Assembly (NCBI GenBank): GCA_027858275.1
Contig: JAQIDA010000091.1
Location: forward strand, 1 to 5,589
Direction: 5' to 3'
Length of the DNA stretch: 5,589 bases
From: Candidatus Kapaibacterium sp.
GTDB lineage: Bacteria; Bacteroidota; Ignavibacteria; Kapaibacteriales; UBA2268
Shown here: positions 1 through 5,545 of the stretch, piece by piece
Position numbering within the stretch: position 1 is the stretch's first letter
Layout of the letters: every line of letters starts with the position of its first letter
Program-made: the position numbers and the translations under genes
Notes under the pieces: generated by a model
The model's input: the letters and a program-made list of their open reading frames with translations, nothing else
Told to the model about the DNA's origin: nothing
Databases searched by the model: none

Positions 1-416
1 ATCCGAGGAAGCAGTCATTTATCTGGGAACAACGTCACCATTGTCCTCAAGCAACCTACCCGATCGCGACATTTGAGACAATGTCTCTTGAGCGAACAGC
101 TCTTCTTTCTTTTGCTCGGAAGCAAAAGACACCGCGACCCTATTTGGTCTTGCTCCGCGCGGGGTTTACCTTCAACGACGATTGCCCGCCGCAGCCGTGA
201 GCTCTTACCTCACAATTTCACCCTTACCTCCGCCCTCGAATAATTAAATCCGGAACGAATCGGCGGTTTGCTTTCTGTTGCACTTTCCGTCAGCTTGCCT
301 GTCAATCGAAATATCGAAGCTTGCTGCCTTCGCGTTACGAAGCGCGCTGTTCTGCGGAGTTCGGACTTTCCTCATTTCGACTAAAAGCCGAAACGCGACT
401 GCTCGCTTTCCCCTCC
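1..416 (-). ncRNA. rnpB: RNase P RNA, bacterial type A-like, 3' end cut off by the window
   Basis: This is the catalytic RNA of ribonuclease P, which removes 5' leaders from precursor tRNAs. Read on the minus strand, the universally conserved blocks appear in order: GAGGAAAGTCC (373-363), AGTGCAACAG followed by AAGCAAACCGCC (284-262), GGTAAGGGTGAAA (228-216), GAGGTAAGAGCTCAC (211-197), GGTAAAC and GAGCAAGACCAAATAGG (170-139), GGGTAGGTTGCTTGAG (61-46) and AAATGACTGC (20-11). The GGT at 60-58 matches the L15 loop that pairs with the tRNA CCA end. GCAGTC (401-396) can pair with GACTGC (16-11) as helix P2. The closing ACAGAA/P4 strand and the P1 3' strand are not present, so the RNA must continue past base 1. 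The 5' end near 416 is inferred from the promoter at 423-451 and from a P1 strand just before P2. The P16/P17 part is much longer than in E. coli and holds three hairpins. Confidence 0.97.
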
Positions 417-422
417 TACGAA

Positions 423-451
423 ATTATTTTTTTGAGACGCTGTTGTCTCAA
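423..451 (-). promoter_or_regulatory. Candidate sigma70-like promoter of rnpB
   Basis: On the minus strand, TTGAGA (451-446) matches the -35 consensus at five of six bases. A 17-base spacer then leads to AATAAT (428-423), which matches the -10 consensus at five of six. Transcription would begin at about 416-415, a G just ahead of the P1/P2 strands of RNase P RNA, which is where the mature 5' end is expected. The agreement between promoter geometry and RNA structure is the main support. No transcript data are available here. Confidence 0.6.
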
Positions 452-453
452 AA
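430..453. repeat. Perfect 9-bp inverted repeat overlapping the rnpB promoter
   Basis: TTTTGAGAC (430-438) is the exact inverse of GTCTCAAAA (445-453), with a six-base loop, GCTGTT. The right arm contains the proposed -35 hexamer and the loop and left arm fill the spacer. Neither strand has a T-run placed after the hairpin as a terminator would, and on the minus strand it is followed by A's. It could be an operator-like dyad or part of the read-through RNA from the upstream operon, or it could be chance. Confidence 0.45.
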
Positions 454-494
454 TAAAATTGTCCCGCTCTCATACGAAATCGGAACAATTTATT
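452..494 (-). terminator. Probable terminator of the nif3-zinc ribbon operon
   Basis: On the minus strand, AATTGTTCCG (490-481) pairs with CGGGACAATT (466-457) through a 10-bp stem with one G-T wobble and a 14-base loop. It is followed by TTATTTT. The stem can be extended with AATA/TATT pairs if one base is bulged. It begins about 25 bases after the zinc-ribbon stop codon and ends just before the rnpB promoter, which suits an intrinsic terminator separating the two units. The T-tract is interrupted by an A, so it may be leaky. Confidence 0.6.
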
Positions 495-518
495 GTTATG
501 ACTTGAAGAATTTATTGA

Positions 519-1247
519 TTAAAGCTCAATGTCTTCCAATTCAAGTTCCTCGGGGAACAAAACTCTTCCGCATTGTTCGCATGTATAAACATCTTCGAGT
601 CTGGTTCTGATTTCAACAATGATTTGCGGCGGAATTGCACTGTAGCACCCGGAGCAACTGTTTTTTCTGACTTGAACGGCAGCGTCTTTATGGTATGAAC
701 GAATTCTGTTGTATACTTTCATATCTTCAGTATCGAGTGCATTCGAGCGATCTTCTCTTAATTTGAAAAGAGCTTGAACTTCAGCGTTTTGACCACTGTT
801 AATTATGTTGAACTCTTTTTCTTTTTCAAGCAGTGCAACGGTACTTGCTTCAACATCTTTTTTCTGTTCAATGAGCATCGCGGCCAAATTTTCCTGTTTG
901 ACACCTGATCCGCGCAATTCGTCAATCAATTTATTATGGGCATCGCGAAGATTATCAATCTCCTTTGTAATAGCATCGAATTCTTTGTTATTTCTAACCA
1001 AAAACTGTTGTTTAGCTAATTTTTCTTCTCTGTCTTTCATTTCGATGAGAGTGATTTTCGAAGAGGAAATGAACGATTTAACATCAGCTGTTATACCTTC
1101 TGTTTCGTCCAATATTGCTTGTAGCTCTGATACTCTAAGTCTCATTGAATCAAGTTTTTCCGGCAAATCACCGAACTCTTCTTGAAACTCGTCCAACATT
1201 TCATCAACCTGAGCCAATGCCGCAAATTTAAAAATACGAGATTGCAT
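519..1247 (-). CDS. C4-type zinc ribbon protein with long coiled coil (COG1579-like)
   Basis: The 242-residue protein has a long, charged helical region (about 5-185) with the heptad-like pattern of an antiparallel coiled coil. A C-terminal zinc ribbon follows, with ligands C198, C201, C223 and C226 in two CxxC pairs. The stretch VRNNKEFDAI (84-93) matches the conserved V-x-N-x-KE-[FY] motif between the helices of this family (zf-RING_7/COG1579). The domain order and length of about 240 residues are typical. The biochemical role is not established; members are thought to be cytosolic and to bind nucleic acid or protein. The ATG at 1247 lies one base after the nif3 stop codon (TAA-A-ATG), so translation is probably coupled to nif3, and the family N-terminus starts here. 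The stop is TAA. A terminator and rnpB follow. The gene appears intact. Confidence 0.9.
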   Translation of the reverse strand: MQSRIFKFAALAQVDEMLDEFQEEFGDLPEKLDSMRLRVSELQAILDETEGITADVKSFISSSKITLIEMKDREEKLAKQQFLVRNNKEFDAITKEIDNLRDAHNKLIDELRGSGVKQENLAAMLIEQKKDVEASTVALLEKEKEFNIINSGQNAEVQALFKLREDRSNALDTEDMKVYNRIRSYHKDAAVQVRKNSCSGCYSAIPPQIIVEIRTRLEDVYTCEQCGRVLFPEELELEDIEL

Positions 1248-1248
1248 T

Positions 1249-2103
1249 TTACACCGTCAATTTATTATTATTTAAATATTCTTTTTGCTTTTCAATATAT
1301 TCCGCGCTTTTAGGATAATATCTCACCGGATTAGTCAATACGGCGGAGACAATTATTTTGTCATAATCTTTTTTATCCAAATTTTCTTCTAATAATCGGG
1401 CCATGCCCGCAGGGACAAACTGTTCTGTTTCGTAATGCCCCGGATCAATCAACATCATTGTACCGTCAGCAGCGTGAAATTTATGATAGGTCAGGTCTGC
1501 AGTGATGAAAGCCTGAGCACCGCACTCAATCACACTATCAGTAAATGACGTACCGCTTCCGCCTACAATAGCGATTTTATCAATTTTCTTATCTTCAGTC
1601 AAAGGAGAATAACGCAAAGGTGAATTGCAAACATTATAAACTTTTGCAAGCAATTCAGATTGAGTCATGGGTTTTTCCGGTTCAGCCGTTACGCCCATTC
1701 CCTTGTTTTCATATTTTCTATCTGCCTCTAAGAACCCCGTAACCTTTAGTCCGAGGCGATCCGCGAGAATTTTGCTTGTACCTTCGATATAAGCGTCAAA
1801 ATTTGTATGAGCTGATATCAAAGCAATTGAGTTTGAAATTAATTTTGAACAAAGACGCCCGACTCGGTCATCATCACGAATCTCAGTCATTGGCATAAAG
1901 ATCAGAGGATGAAATGTGACAATGCAATCGCAGTTTTCTGCAATGGCTTCGTCAATCAGCTCGTCGTTGACTTCTAAGGTCATCATCAAAGAACGGATTT
2001 CCGTTCTTCCGCTTTGCACCTGAAGGCCGAGCCTGTCACCTTCCATGGCTGTATCTGCCGGAAGAAGGTCCTCTGTCAATTTCAAAAAATCATCAATCCT
2101 CAT
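1249..2103 (-). CDS. Nif3-like dinuclear metal-centre protein (YbgI/YqfO family)
   Basis: This 284-residue cytosolic protein belongs to the NIF3/DUF34 family (COG0327). Family members form toroidal hexamers with two metal ions per subunit. Some are annotated 'GTP cyclohydrolase 1 type 2', but the physiological reaction is unsettled. Visible family motifs are the N-terminal EGDRLGLQV (21-29), FHPLIF (64-69), SAHTNFDAY (97-105), ADLTYHKFH (202-210) and GHYETE (222-227). By comparison with E. coli YbgI the metal ligands would be H65, D103, H223 and E227. The first His of the usual HHP is Phe64, which resembles the YHP found in eukaryotic NIF3L1-type proteins (recalled, not searched). The length suggests that the PII-like insert of YqfO is absent. 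The ATG at 2103 gives the expected N-terminus, and GGGAG lies about 11 bases upstream. It is the first large gene of an operon with the zinc-ribbon gene. Confidence 0.93.
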   Translation of the reverse strand: MRIDDFLKLTEDLLPADTAMEGDRLGLQVQSGRTEIRSLMMTLEVNDELIDEAIAENCDCIVTFHPLIFMPMTEIRDDDRVGRLCSKLISNSIALISAHTNFDAYIEGTSKILADRLGLKVTGFLEADRKYENKGMGVTAEPEKPMTQSELLAKVYNVCNSPLRYSPLTEDKKIDKIAIVGGSGTSFTDSVIECGAQAFITADLTYHKFHAADGTMMLIDPGHYETEQFVPAGMARLLEENLDKKDYDKIIVSAVLTNPVRYYPKSAEYIEKQKEYLNNNKLTV

Positions 2104-2171
2104 CTTAGCCGATTCTCCCGATTAATCATTTTCAGCATCATGGCAAGAACAATAATTATCCAATTTGGCAT
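2100..2171 (-). CDS. Possible 23-residue membrane mini-protein or leader ORF, coupled to nif3
   Basis: The minus-strand frame from ATG at 2171 to TGA at 2102-2100 encodes 23 residues. A short MPN start is followed by a hydrophobic run, WIIIVLAMML, and then a basic, polar tail, KMINRENRLR. This is the outline of a single membrane-anchoring helix with an inside-positive end. Its TGA overlaps the nif3 ATG as ATGA, the arrangement used for translational coupling, and the GGGAG preceding nif3 lies inside it. A TAG five codons upstream closes the frame, so it is not the tail of a larger gene. No clear Shine-Dalgarno site precedes it, and frames this short arise by chance in AT-rich spacers. I do not recognise a family. 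Confidence 0.3.
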   Translation of the reverse strand: MPNWIIIVLAMMLKMINRENRLR

Positions 2172-2306
2172 AAAGCTGAACCACTAAATTACGAAAGATT
2201 ATTAACTCATACAATTTTTAAGGATTCTTTATCGTTTTATATTTGAACGTAATTGATTATTTCTCTCAAAATGAGAACTTTTTATTTTGAAATTCGGGAA
2301 GAAAAC
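2172..2306. other. Divergent intergenic spacer between nif3 and the beta-barrel gene
   Basis: This AT-rich spacer should contain the promoters of both divergent units. I see only poor matches. On the plus strand TATATT at 2238-2243 could be a -10 box but lacks a good -35. On the minus strand TTGTAT and TAATTT, 17 bases apart, each match consensus at only three of six bases. A five-bp hairpin, TCTCA-aaa-TGAGA (2264-2276), lies in the probable leader of the barrel gene. No RNA gene or riboswitch is apparent. Confidence 0.4.
2296..2301 (+). promoter_or_regulatory. Shine-Dalgarno site that fixes the barrel-gene start
   Basis: GGGAAG lies five bases before the ATG at 2307. The alternative in-frame ATGs at 2253 and 2271 lack such a site and would place a charged stretch in front of the signal peptide. 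This site therefore decides in favour of 2307. Confidence 0.65.
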
Positions 2307-3035
2307 ATGAAGCATATTTTCAAATATCTTATAAAAACTATAATCCTTATTGTTGTTGTTTTTAATTATTCTCAGAGTTACTGTGAATCCGGTAGATTGG
2401 CAGAACAAGCTGATGACGGGAGCTACGGCAATTATACTTTCGAATCTCCTCGCCCTTTAGTTACTTATTCAGAAAAAAATAAAACTATTGCGAATGTTTG
2501 GGGCGCGGATATGATTCTGTCTAACAATGGTTTCGGGATGGGTGTTTTTTATCAACATATTATTTCCGGAGATTTATATTTTTTTAGCAGTTTGTATATG
2601 TCCGGAGCAAGAAATACTGACGAATATGAAATGTGGGATCAGGCGAGTAACAGTTATGTAGTCCCCGGGAAAGTCAATCGCATTTTTATGTTTCCGCTGA
2701 CAGTTGGTATTCAACAATATATTTTCACTGAAGAATTGTCAGAAAGTATGCGCCCGTTTATTAATCTTGGAATCGGACCGACATTTATTGTCGCGGCTCC
2801 TTACCCGGGATATGAATTTTTTGAATCGTTTGGGGAAGCTGTCACTTATACCAGGCCGTCCGCTTTTGTAGGTGCCGGTGTTAACGTCTATGTCGTTGAT
2901 GACAAATTCTTGAGCATCAACATGAGGTATTACTATACTCCGTTCGGGGATACCGGTTTGGAAAGTGTAACAGGGAGTCCTATTAAGGATTTCGGAGGTT
3001 TATTCCTGTCGATCAGTATGGGTGCGAAATATTAA
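2307..3035 (+). CDS. Exported protein, probable outer-membrane beta-barrel, function unknown
   Basis: From the ATG at 2307 the product is 242 residues. It begins with a clear signal peptide: basic MKHIFKYLIK, then the hydrophobic core TIILIVVVF, then a polar NYSQSYCES region where signal peptidase I would cut. The cysteine there is not in a good lipobox, so a lipoprotein is less likely. The mature part has repeated amphipathic strands ending in aromatics, Gly-rich turns (for example FINLGIGPTF and FVGAGVNVYV) and a final strand, LFLSISMGAKY. That strand ends in an aromatic residue, as BAM-assembled outer-membrane barrels do. The size fits an 8- to 10-stranded barrel. I recognise the general style of FCB-group 'outer membrane beta-barrel' proteins but no named family, and no substrate can be given. 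The gene stands alone on the plus strand, with nif3 divergent and the glycosyltransferase-like gene convergent. Confidence 0.75.
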   Translation: MKHIFKYLIKTIILIVVVFNYSQSYCESGRLAEQADDGSYGNYTFESPRPLVTYSEKNKTIANVWGADMILSNNGFGMGVFYQHIISGDLYFFSSLYMSGARNTDEYEMWDQASNSYVVPGKVNRIFMFPLTVGIQQYIFTEELSESMRPFINLGIGPTFIVAAPYPGYEFFESFGEAVTYTRPSAFVGAGVNVYVVDDKFLSINMRYYYTPFGDTGLESVTGSPIKDFGGLFLSISMGAKY

Positions 3036-3038
3036 TTT

Positions 3039-4259
3039 TTATTCGATTGTGTTTTTCCGGGCAAAATAATAATCAACAAGGATCATGAATCCGCAAGCAG
3101 CATAAGGTATGAGAATTATTTTCATCATTGCTTGATATCGGGGTATCGCAAAAAATACTACAGCCAAGATTGCGTGATATGCCAGGAAAAGATAGAGTTG
3201 CCGATTGTCTGTATTTTTTCTTGATTTATAAACAGCTAAAATGCTGAAGACAATTAACAGCCCCCAGGGCAGCAGATATGCCAAATTCTCAGTTCGATCA
3301 TCGTAAGGATTGACTAAAAACAAGTGGAATAATTTTTCTGCTGATCTTGATATTTCATCCGCCGGAGCTTCTATAATAGTCCGAAAAGCATATCCATAAT
3401 ACATCTTGCTGAGACGCAATTCATATTTATTATCAGCTTGCAGTTTCTTGATATTGTTTACCATCTCGTCATCGCACCACATTCCGGGACGATATGGATT
3501 ATGTCCGCGATAGAAATTTTGTCCTCCTGATGTGGTCATCGGCACAAATTCATCAAAGACATAATAATTCCTGATCTGCCAAGGCAAAACGCAGAGGAAA
3601 GCTATAATAAAAGACAGTATTAATTTCTTCATCTTGCCGGAACGCAACAGCATTACAGAAAACATTGCGAAAAACAAGATAAATTCCGGACGGAAGTACA
3701 TTGTGCCGCCGAGCAATAGTCCTGCATAGATGAAATCGCGGGTTTTGTCGCTATTTTCTAATCTAATCATGAGCATGGTCATTGCCGACACTGCAATATG
3801 ATAGATAATTACGGAGCCGTAAGAAGTCGATGCATAGATAAACTCGGGAAGAAAGGCATAGATCGCCGCCGCGATCAGAGCTGTCTTTTCATTGAATCGT
3901 AACAATGTGTATCTATATAAGAGATACATCGCTATAACGCTCAACAATGCCTGAAAGATCATAATCATCATGTTGCGCAGCACTATGTTTTCTATCAGCA
4001 TGAACGGTATTAACACTCCGGGGTAACCGGGAGGCATATAAGCGGAGGGTCGGGGCGAATCAGTGTCAACACTTCTAAATCCAACGCCCTCTTCGGTAGG
4101 ATAAAAAAGCGAGTAGTCTTTGCCGTCTAATACATTCTTTGCAAGTTCGCCGAACTCCCAATAGTTTTCTGACTCAAGGTCGACAAACATGAGAGCGAAG
4201 ATTATTCTCGCGGCAAATGCCGAACTGAGCAGTATTATCAGAAGTTTTGATTTTTTCAT
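3039..4259 (-). CDS. Polytopic membrane protein, GT-C (GT39/PMT_2-like) glycosyltransferase
   Basis: The 406-residue inner-membrane protein has roughly 10-11 hydrophobic helices (near 5-25, 82-118, 126-142, 150-166, 176-206, 212-228, 327-344, 355-372 and 377-396). A long first outside loop (about 26-80) holds the acidic DLESENYWEFGELA and the PPGYP motif (76-80). The FRPEF motif (189-193), PWQIRNYYVF (226-235) followed by TSGGQNFYRGHNP (243-255), and PRYQ (373-376) before the last helix are hallmarks of this superfamily. Such enzymes transfer sugars from polyprenyl-phosphate donors to lipids, glycans or proteins in the periplasm. The exact acceptor cannot be told. No surface-polysaccharide genes are visible alongside. 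The ATG at 4259 begins a typical MKKSK-hydrophobic N-terminus but has no Shine-Dalgarno site. The stop lies three bases from that of the convergent barrel gene. Confidence 0.8.
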   Translation of the reverse strand: MKKSKLLIILLSSAFAARIIFALMFVDLESENYWEFGELAKNVLDGKDYSLFYPTEEGVGFRSVDTDSPRPSAYMPPGYPGVLIPFMLIENIVLRNMMIMIFQALLSVIAMYLLYRYTLLRFNEKTALIAAAIYAFLPEFIYASTSYGSVIIYHIAVSAMTMLMIRLENSDKTRDFIYAGLLLGGTMYFRPEFILFFAMFSVMLLRSGKMKKLILSFIIAFLCVLPWQIRNYYVFDEFVPMTTSGGQNFYRGHNPYRPGMWCDDEMVNNIKKLQADNKYELRLSKMYYGYAFRTIIEAPADEISRSAEKLFHLFLVNPYDDRTENLAYLLPWGLLIVFSILAVYKSRKNTDNRQLYLFLAYHAILAVVFFAIPRYQAMMKIILIPYAACGFMILVDYYFARKNTIE

Positions 4260-4282
4260 AATGTATTAATTTTGCAGACGGC

Positions 4283-4311
4283 ATAATTTCACATGTTTAT
4301 CAACATATCAA
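4283..4311 (-). promoter_or_regulatory. Candidate promoter of the glycosyltransferase-like gene
   Basis: On the minus strand, TTGATA (4311-4306, five of six matches to -35) is followed after 17 bases by AATTAT (4288-4283, four of six matches to -10). This would place the transcript start near 4276 and leave a leader of only about 17 bases before the ATG at 4259. That is in line with the missing Shine-Dalgarno site. The -35 box lies inside the tandem repeat at 4297-4320. Confidence 0.4.
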
Positions 4312-4320
4312 TTTATCAAT
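4297..4320. repeat. Three tandem 8-bp repeats
   Basis: TTATCAAC, ATATCAAT and TTATCAAT follow one another without gaps (core TATCAA in each; TTGATA on the minus strand). They cover the proposed -35 region of the glycosyltransferase-like gene. They may be a regulator binding array, or a low-complexity AT-rich coincidence. Confidence 0.5.
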
Positions 4321-4334
4321 AACCGGTCTTTCTC

Positions 4335-4378
4335 CAAAACAAAAAATCCCAAACTATATATTTTTAGTTTGGGATTTT
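4335..4378 (-). terminator. Strong intrinsic terminator after the ferredoxin-like gene
   Basis: AAAATCCCAAACT (4343-4355) is the exact inverse of AGTTTGGGATTTT (4366-4378), a 13-bp stem with a 10-base A/T loop. Read on the minus strand the stem runs into TTTTTTGTTTT (4346-4336), a classic terminator tail. It begins 22 bases after the stop codon of the ferredoxin-like gene and separates that unit from the glycosyltransferase-like gene. On the plus strand the A-tract before and four T's after would allow only weak activity. Confidence 0.85.
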
Positions 4379-4399
4379 GAATACAACTGACAATAATCA

Positions 4400-4573
4400 T
4401 TATTGTTCAGTAAATGCTCTGCACATGTATGTACACTGACCGCAATCCGTACATTTGTCAGAGTCCACTGACGGAGCAGCGTATCCGTTTTGTACAATCG
4501 CGTCAACGGGACATCTGTGAACGGCAGGACAGGGGTGGTTTTGCGGGCATCGAGCAGTAATTACTTCTATCAT
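4400..4573 (-). CDS. Small ferredoxin-like 4Fe-4S binding protein
   Basis: The minus-strand frame encodes 57 residues ending in TAA. Residues 41-51, CTDCGQCTYMC, are a CxxCxxCxxxC iron-sulfur motif. The N-terminal half has C9, C15 and C21 in RCPQNHPCPAVHRCPVDAI, where CPVDAI is the usual ligand-turn sequence of ferredoxins. C41, C44 and C47 with C21 would hold one [4Fe-4S] cluster. C9, C15 and C51 leave a second site one cysteine short of the standard 2[4Fe-4S] pattern. The protein is probably a cytosolic electron carrier or an iron-sulfur subunit; its partner is unknown. I recall similar short '4Fe-4S binding protein' entries with the CPQNHxCPA motif, but no named gene. Two ATGs are adjacent (4576 and 4573). 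GGAAG at 4582-4578 is better spaced for the second, so 4573 is chosen. It lies downstream of the ABC-F gene on the same strand, and a strong terminator follows it. Confidence 0.88.
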   Translation of the reverse strand: MIEVITARCPQNHPCPAVHRCPVDAIVQNGYAAPSVDSDKCTDCGQCTYMCRAFTEQ

Positions 4574-4600
4574 CATTCTTCCAATTGTTAAGTTAATAAT

Positions 4601-4624
4601 CTATATTCCTCATCAGCAATATAG
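4601..4624. promoter_or_regulatory. 7-bp dyad upstream of the ferredoxin-like gene
   Basis: CTATATT (4601-4607) and AATATAG (4618-4624) form a perfect inverted repeat around a 10-base centre, about 27 bases before the ferredoxin-like start. It could be an operator or a leader hairpin. The rest of the spacer between that gene and the ABC-F stop (4577-4759) holds two A/T homopolymer runs and a short GCCCAA/TTGGGC palindrome (4706-4718). I see no confident promoter and no further gene in it. Confidence 0.3.
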
Positions 4625-4759
4625 GGATGACAATTATTAGGTTTTTTTATTGTAGAAGTTTTTTTTGGACGGGAATATGGAAGAGATTTTCTGTCTTGCT
4701 AAGACGCCCAAATTGGGCTTCTCTACTGGGGCTTGGATGTCAGAGAGAACTCAGACAAG

Positions 4760-5545
4760 CTATTTCACAAACTCGTCATAAACAGACTGAGCCTCAGTCC
4801 ATTGATCCATAACGACATGTATTTCTTTTTGGAGTTGGTCGAATTCGTATTGTTTTTTGCTTGCGCCTGTTTGCTTGAAAAAGTCCGGTTTTTCAAACAT
4901 TGCTTCGAGTTCCGAGATACGTGTTTCCATTGTTTCAATCTGTTCTTCGAGTTGCTTTGCCTTTTTCTTCAGACGATTCGCGTCTGTGTTGAATTTCTTC
5001 TGTTCGGCACGCGCGAGTTTGTCTTTGCCGGGTACAATTCCCTTGTCTTTTCTGCTTGCCTTTTTCTCGGCTTCGAGTTCTTGCAGAGTTTCGATTTTTT
5101 GTTTATCGATGAAATCGTAAATATCGCCGTCGTATTCTTTCAGCATGTGATCTTTGAAGTATACTGTTTTGTCCGTCAGACCGTGGAGGAAACTACGATC
5201 GTGAGAAACGACTATCATTGCGCCGTCGAACCGCAAAAGAGCTTTTTTCAACACCTCTTTCGCGGTTATATCAAAGTGGTTTGTCGGTTCATCGAGTATA
5301 AGAAAATTGATCGGTTTGAGGAGCATTTTGCATATCGCGAGTCTTGCCTTTTCTCCGCCGGAAAGGATTTTCACTTTTTTGTCAATAGTGTCGCCGCCAA
5401 ACATAAACGCTCCGAGCAGGCCTCTTACGTTTGTGCGCATGTCACCCGTAGCAGCTTTATCTATCACATCAAAAACTGTCATATTAGGGTCCAGCAGTTC
5501 AGCCTGATGCTGTGCATAGTAGCCGATTTCGACGTTGTAGCCCAT
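4760..5545 (-). CDS. ABC-F family ATPase, C-terminal half (partial, N-terminal part broken or cut off)
   Basis: ABC-F proteins are soluble, paired ATPase domains without membrane segments that act on the ribosome (translation factors of the EttA/Uup/YheS type, or antibiotic resistance). The open segment from ATG 5545 (261 residues) covers only the second nucleotide-binding domain after its Walker A. It shows Q-loop YYAQHQ (9-14), signature LSGGEKAR (61-68), Walker B FLILDEP (81-87, catalytic E86), TNHFDI (88-93, usually TNHLDI) and switch His115 in VVSHDRSFL. A basic, charged coiled-coil C-terminal domain (about 150-258) follows, resembling that of Uup/YdiF-type members. The stop is TAG. A full family member is over 500 residues, and the Walker A and the whole first domain are missing here. 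The ATG at 5545 is internal to the domain and is not a natural start; matching sequence continues upstream across an in-frame TAA. Confidence 0.88.
   Translation of the reverse strand: MGYNVEIGYYAQHQAELLDPNMTVFDVIDKAATGDMRTNVRGLLGAFMFGGDTIDKKVKILSGGEKARLAICKMLLKPINFLILDEPTNHFDITAKEVLKKALLRFDGAMIVVSHDRSFLHGLTDKTVYFKDHMLKEYDGDIYDFIDKQKIETLQELEAEKKASRKDKGIVPGKDKLARAEQKKFNTDANRLKKKAKQLEEQIETMETRISELEAMFEKPDFFKQTGASKKQYEFDQLQKEIHVVMDQWTEAQSVYDEFVK

Noticed and set aside
72..449. TTTGAGAC...GTCTC hairpins both in the rnpB P17 region (72-87) and at its promoter (431-449), as copies of a mobile small repeat
   Set aside because: The shared part is only the 8-base arm and a 5-base partner, the loops differ, and the one inside rnpB is explained by RNA structure. 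Coincidence is enough.
278..610. Plus-strand open frame over the rnpB 5' part and the zinc-ribbon 3' end
   Set aside because: It crosses a structured RNA gene, its promoter and terminator, and a coding region on the other strand; its translation has no recognisable features.
805..1185. Plus-strand open frame inside the zinc-ribbon gene
   Set aside because: It is a Ser/Phe-rich antisense shadow of the coiled-coil region.
4605..4620. CTGATGAGG on the minus strand resembling the hammerhead ribozyme core
   Set aside because: No GAAA element, cleavage-site triplet or flanking three-helix arrangement is present at the required positions; only the short core string matches.
4706..4718. GCCCAA/TTGGGC palindrome as a terminator of the ABC-F gene
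   Set aside because: The stem is short and no T-run follows on the minus strand; A-tracts come later instead. A terminator there is not supported.
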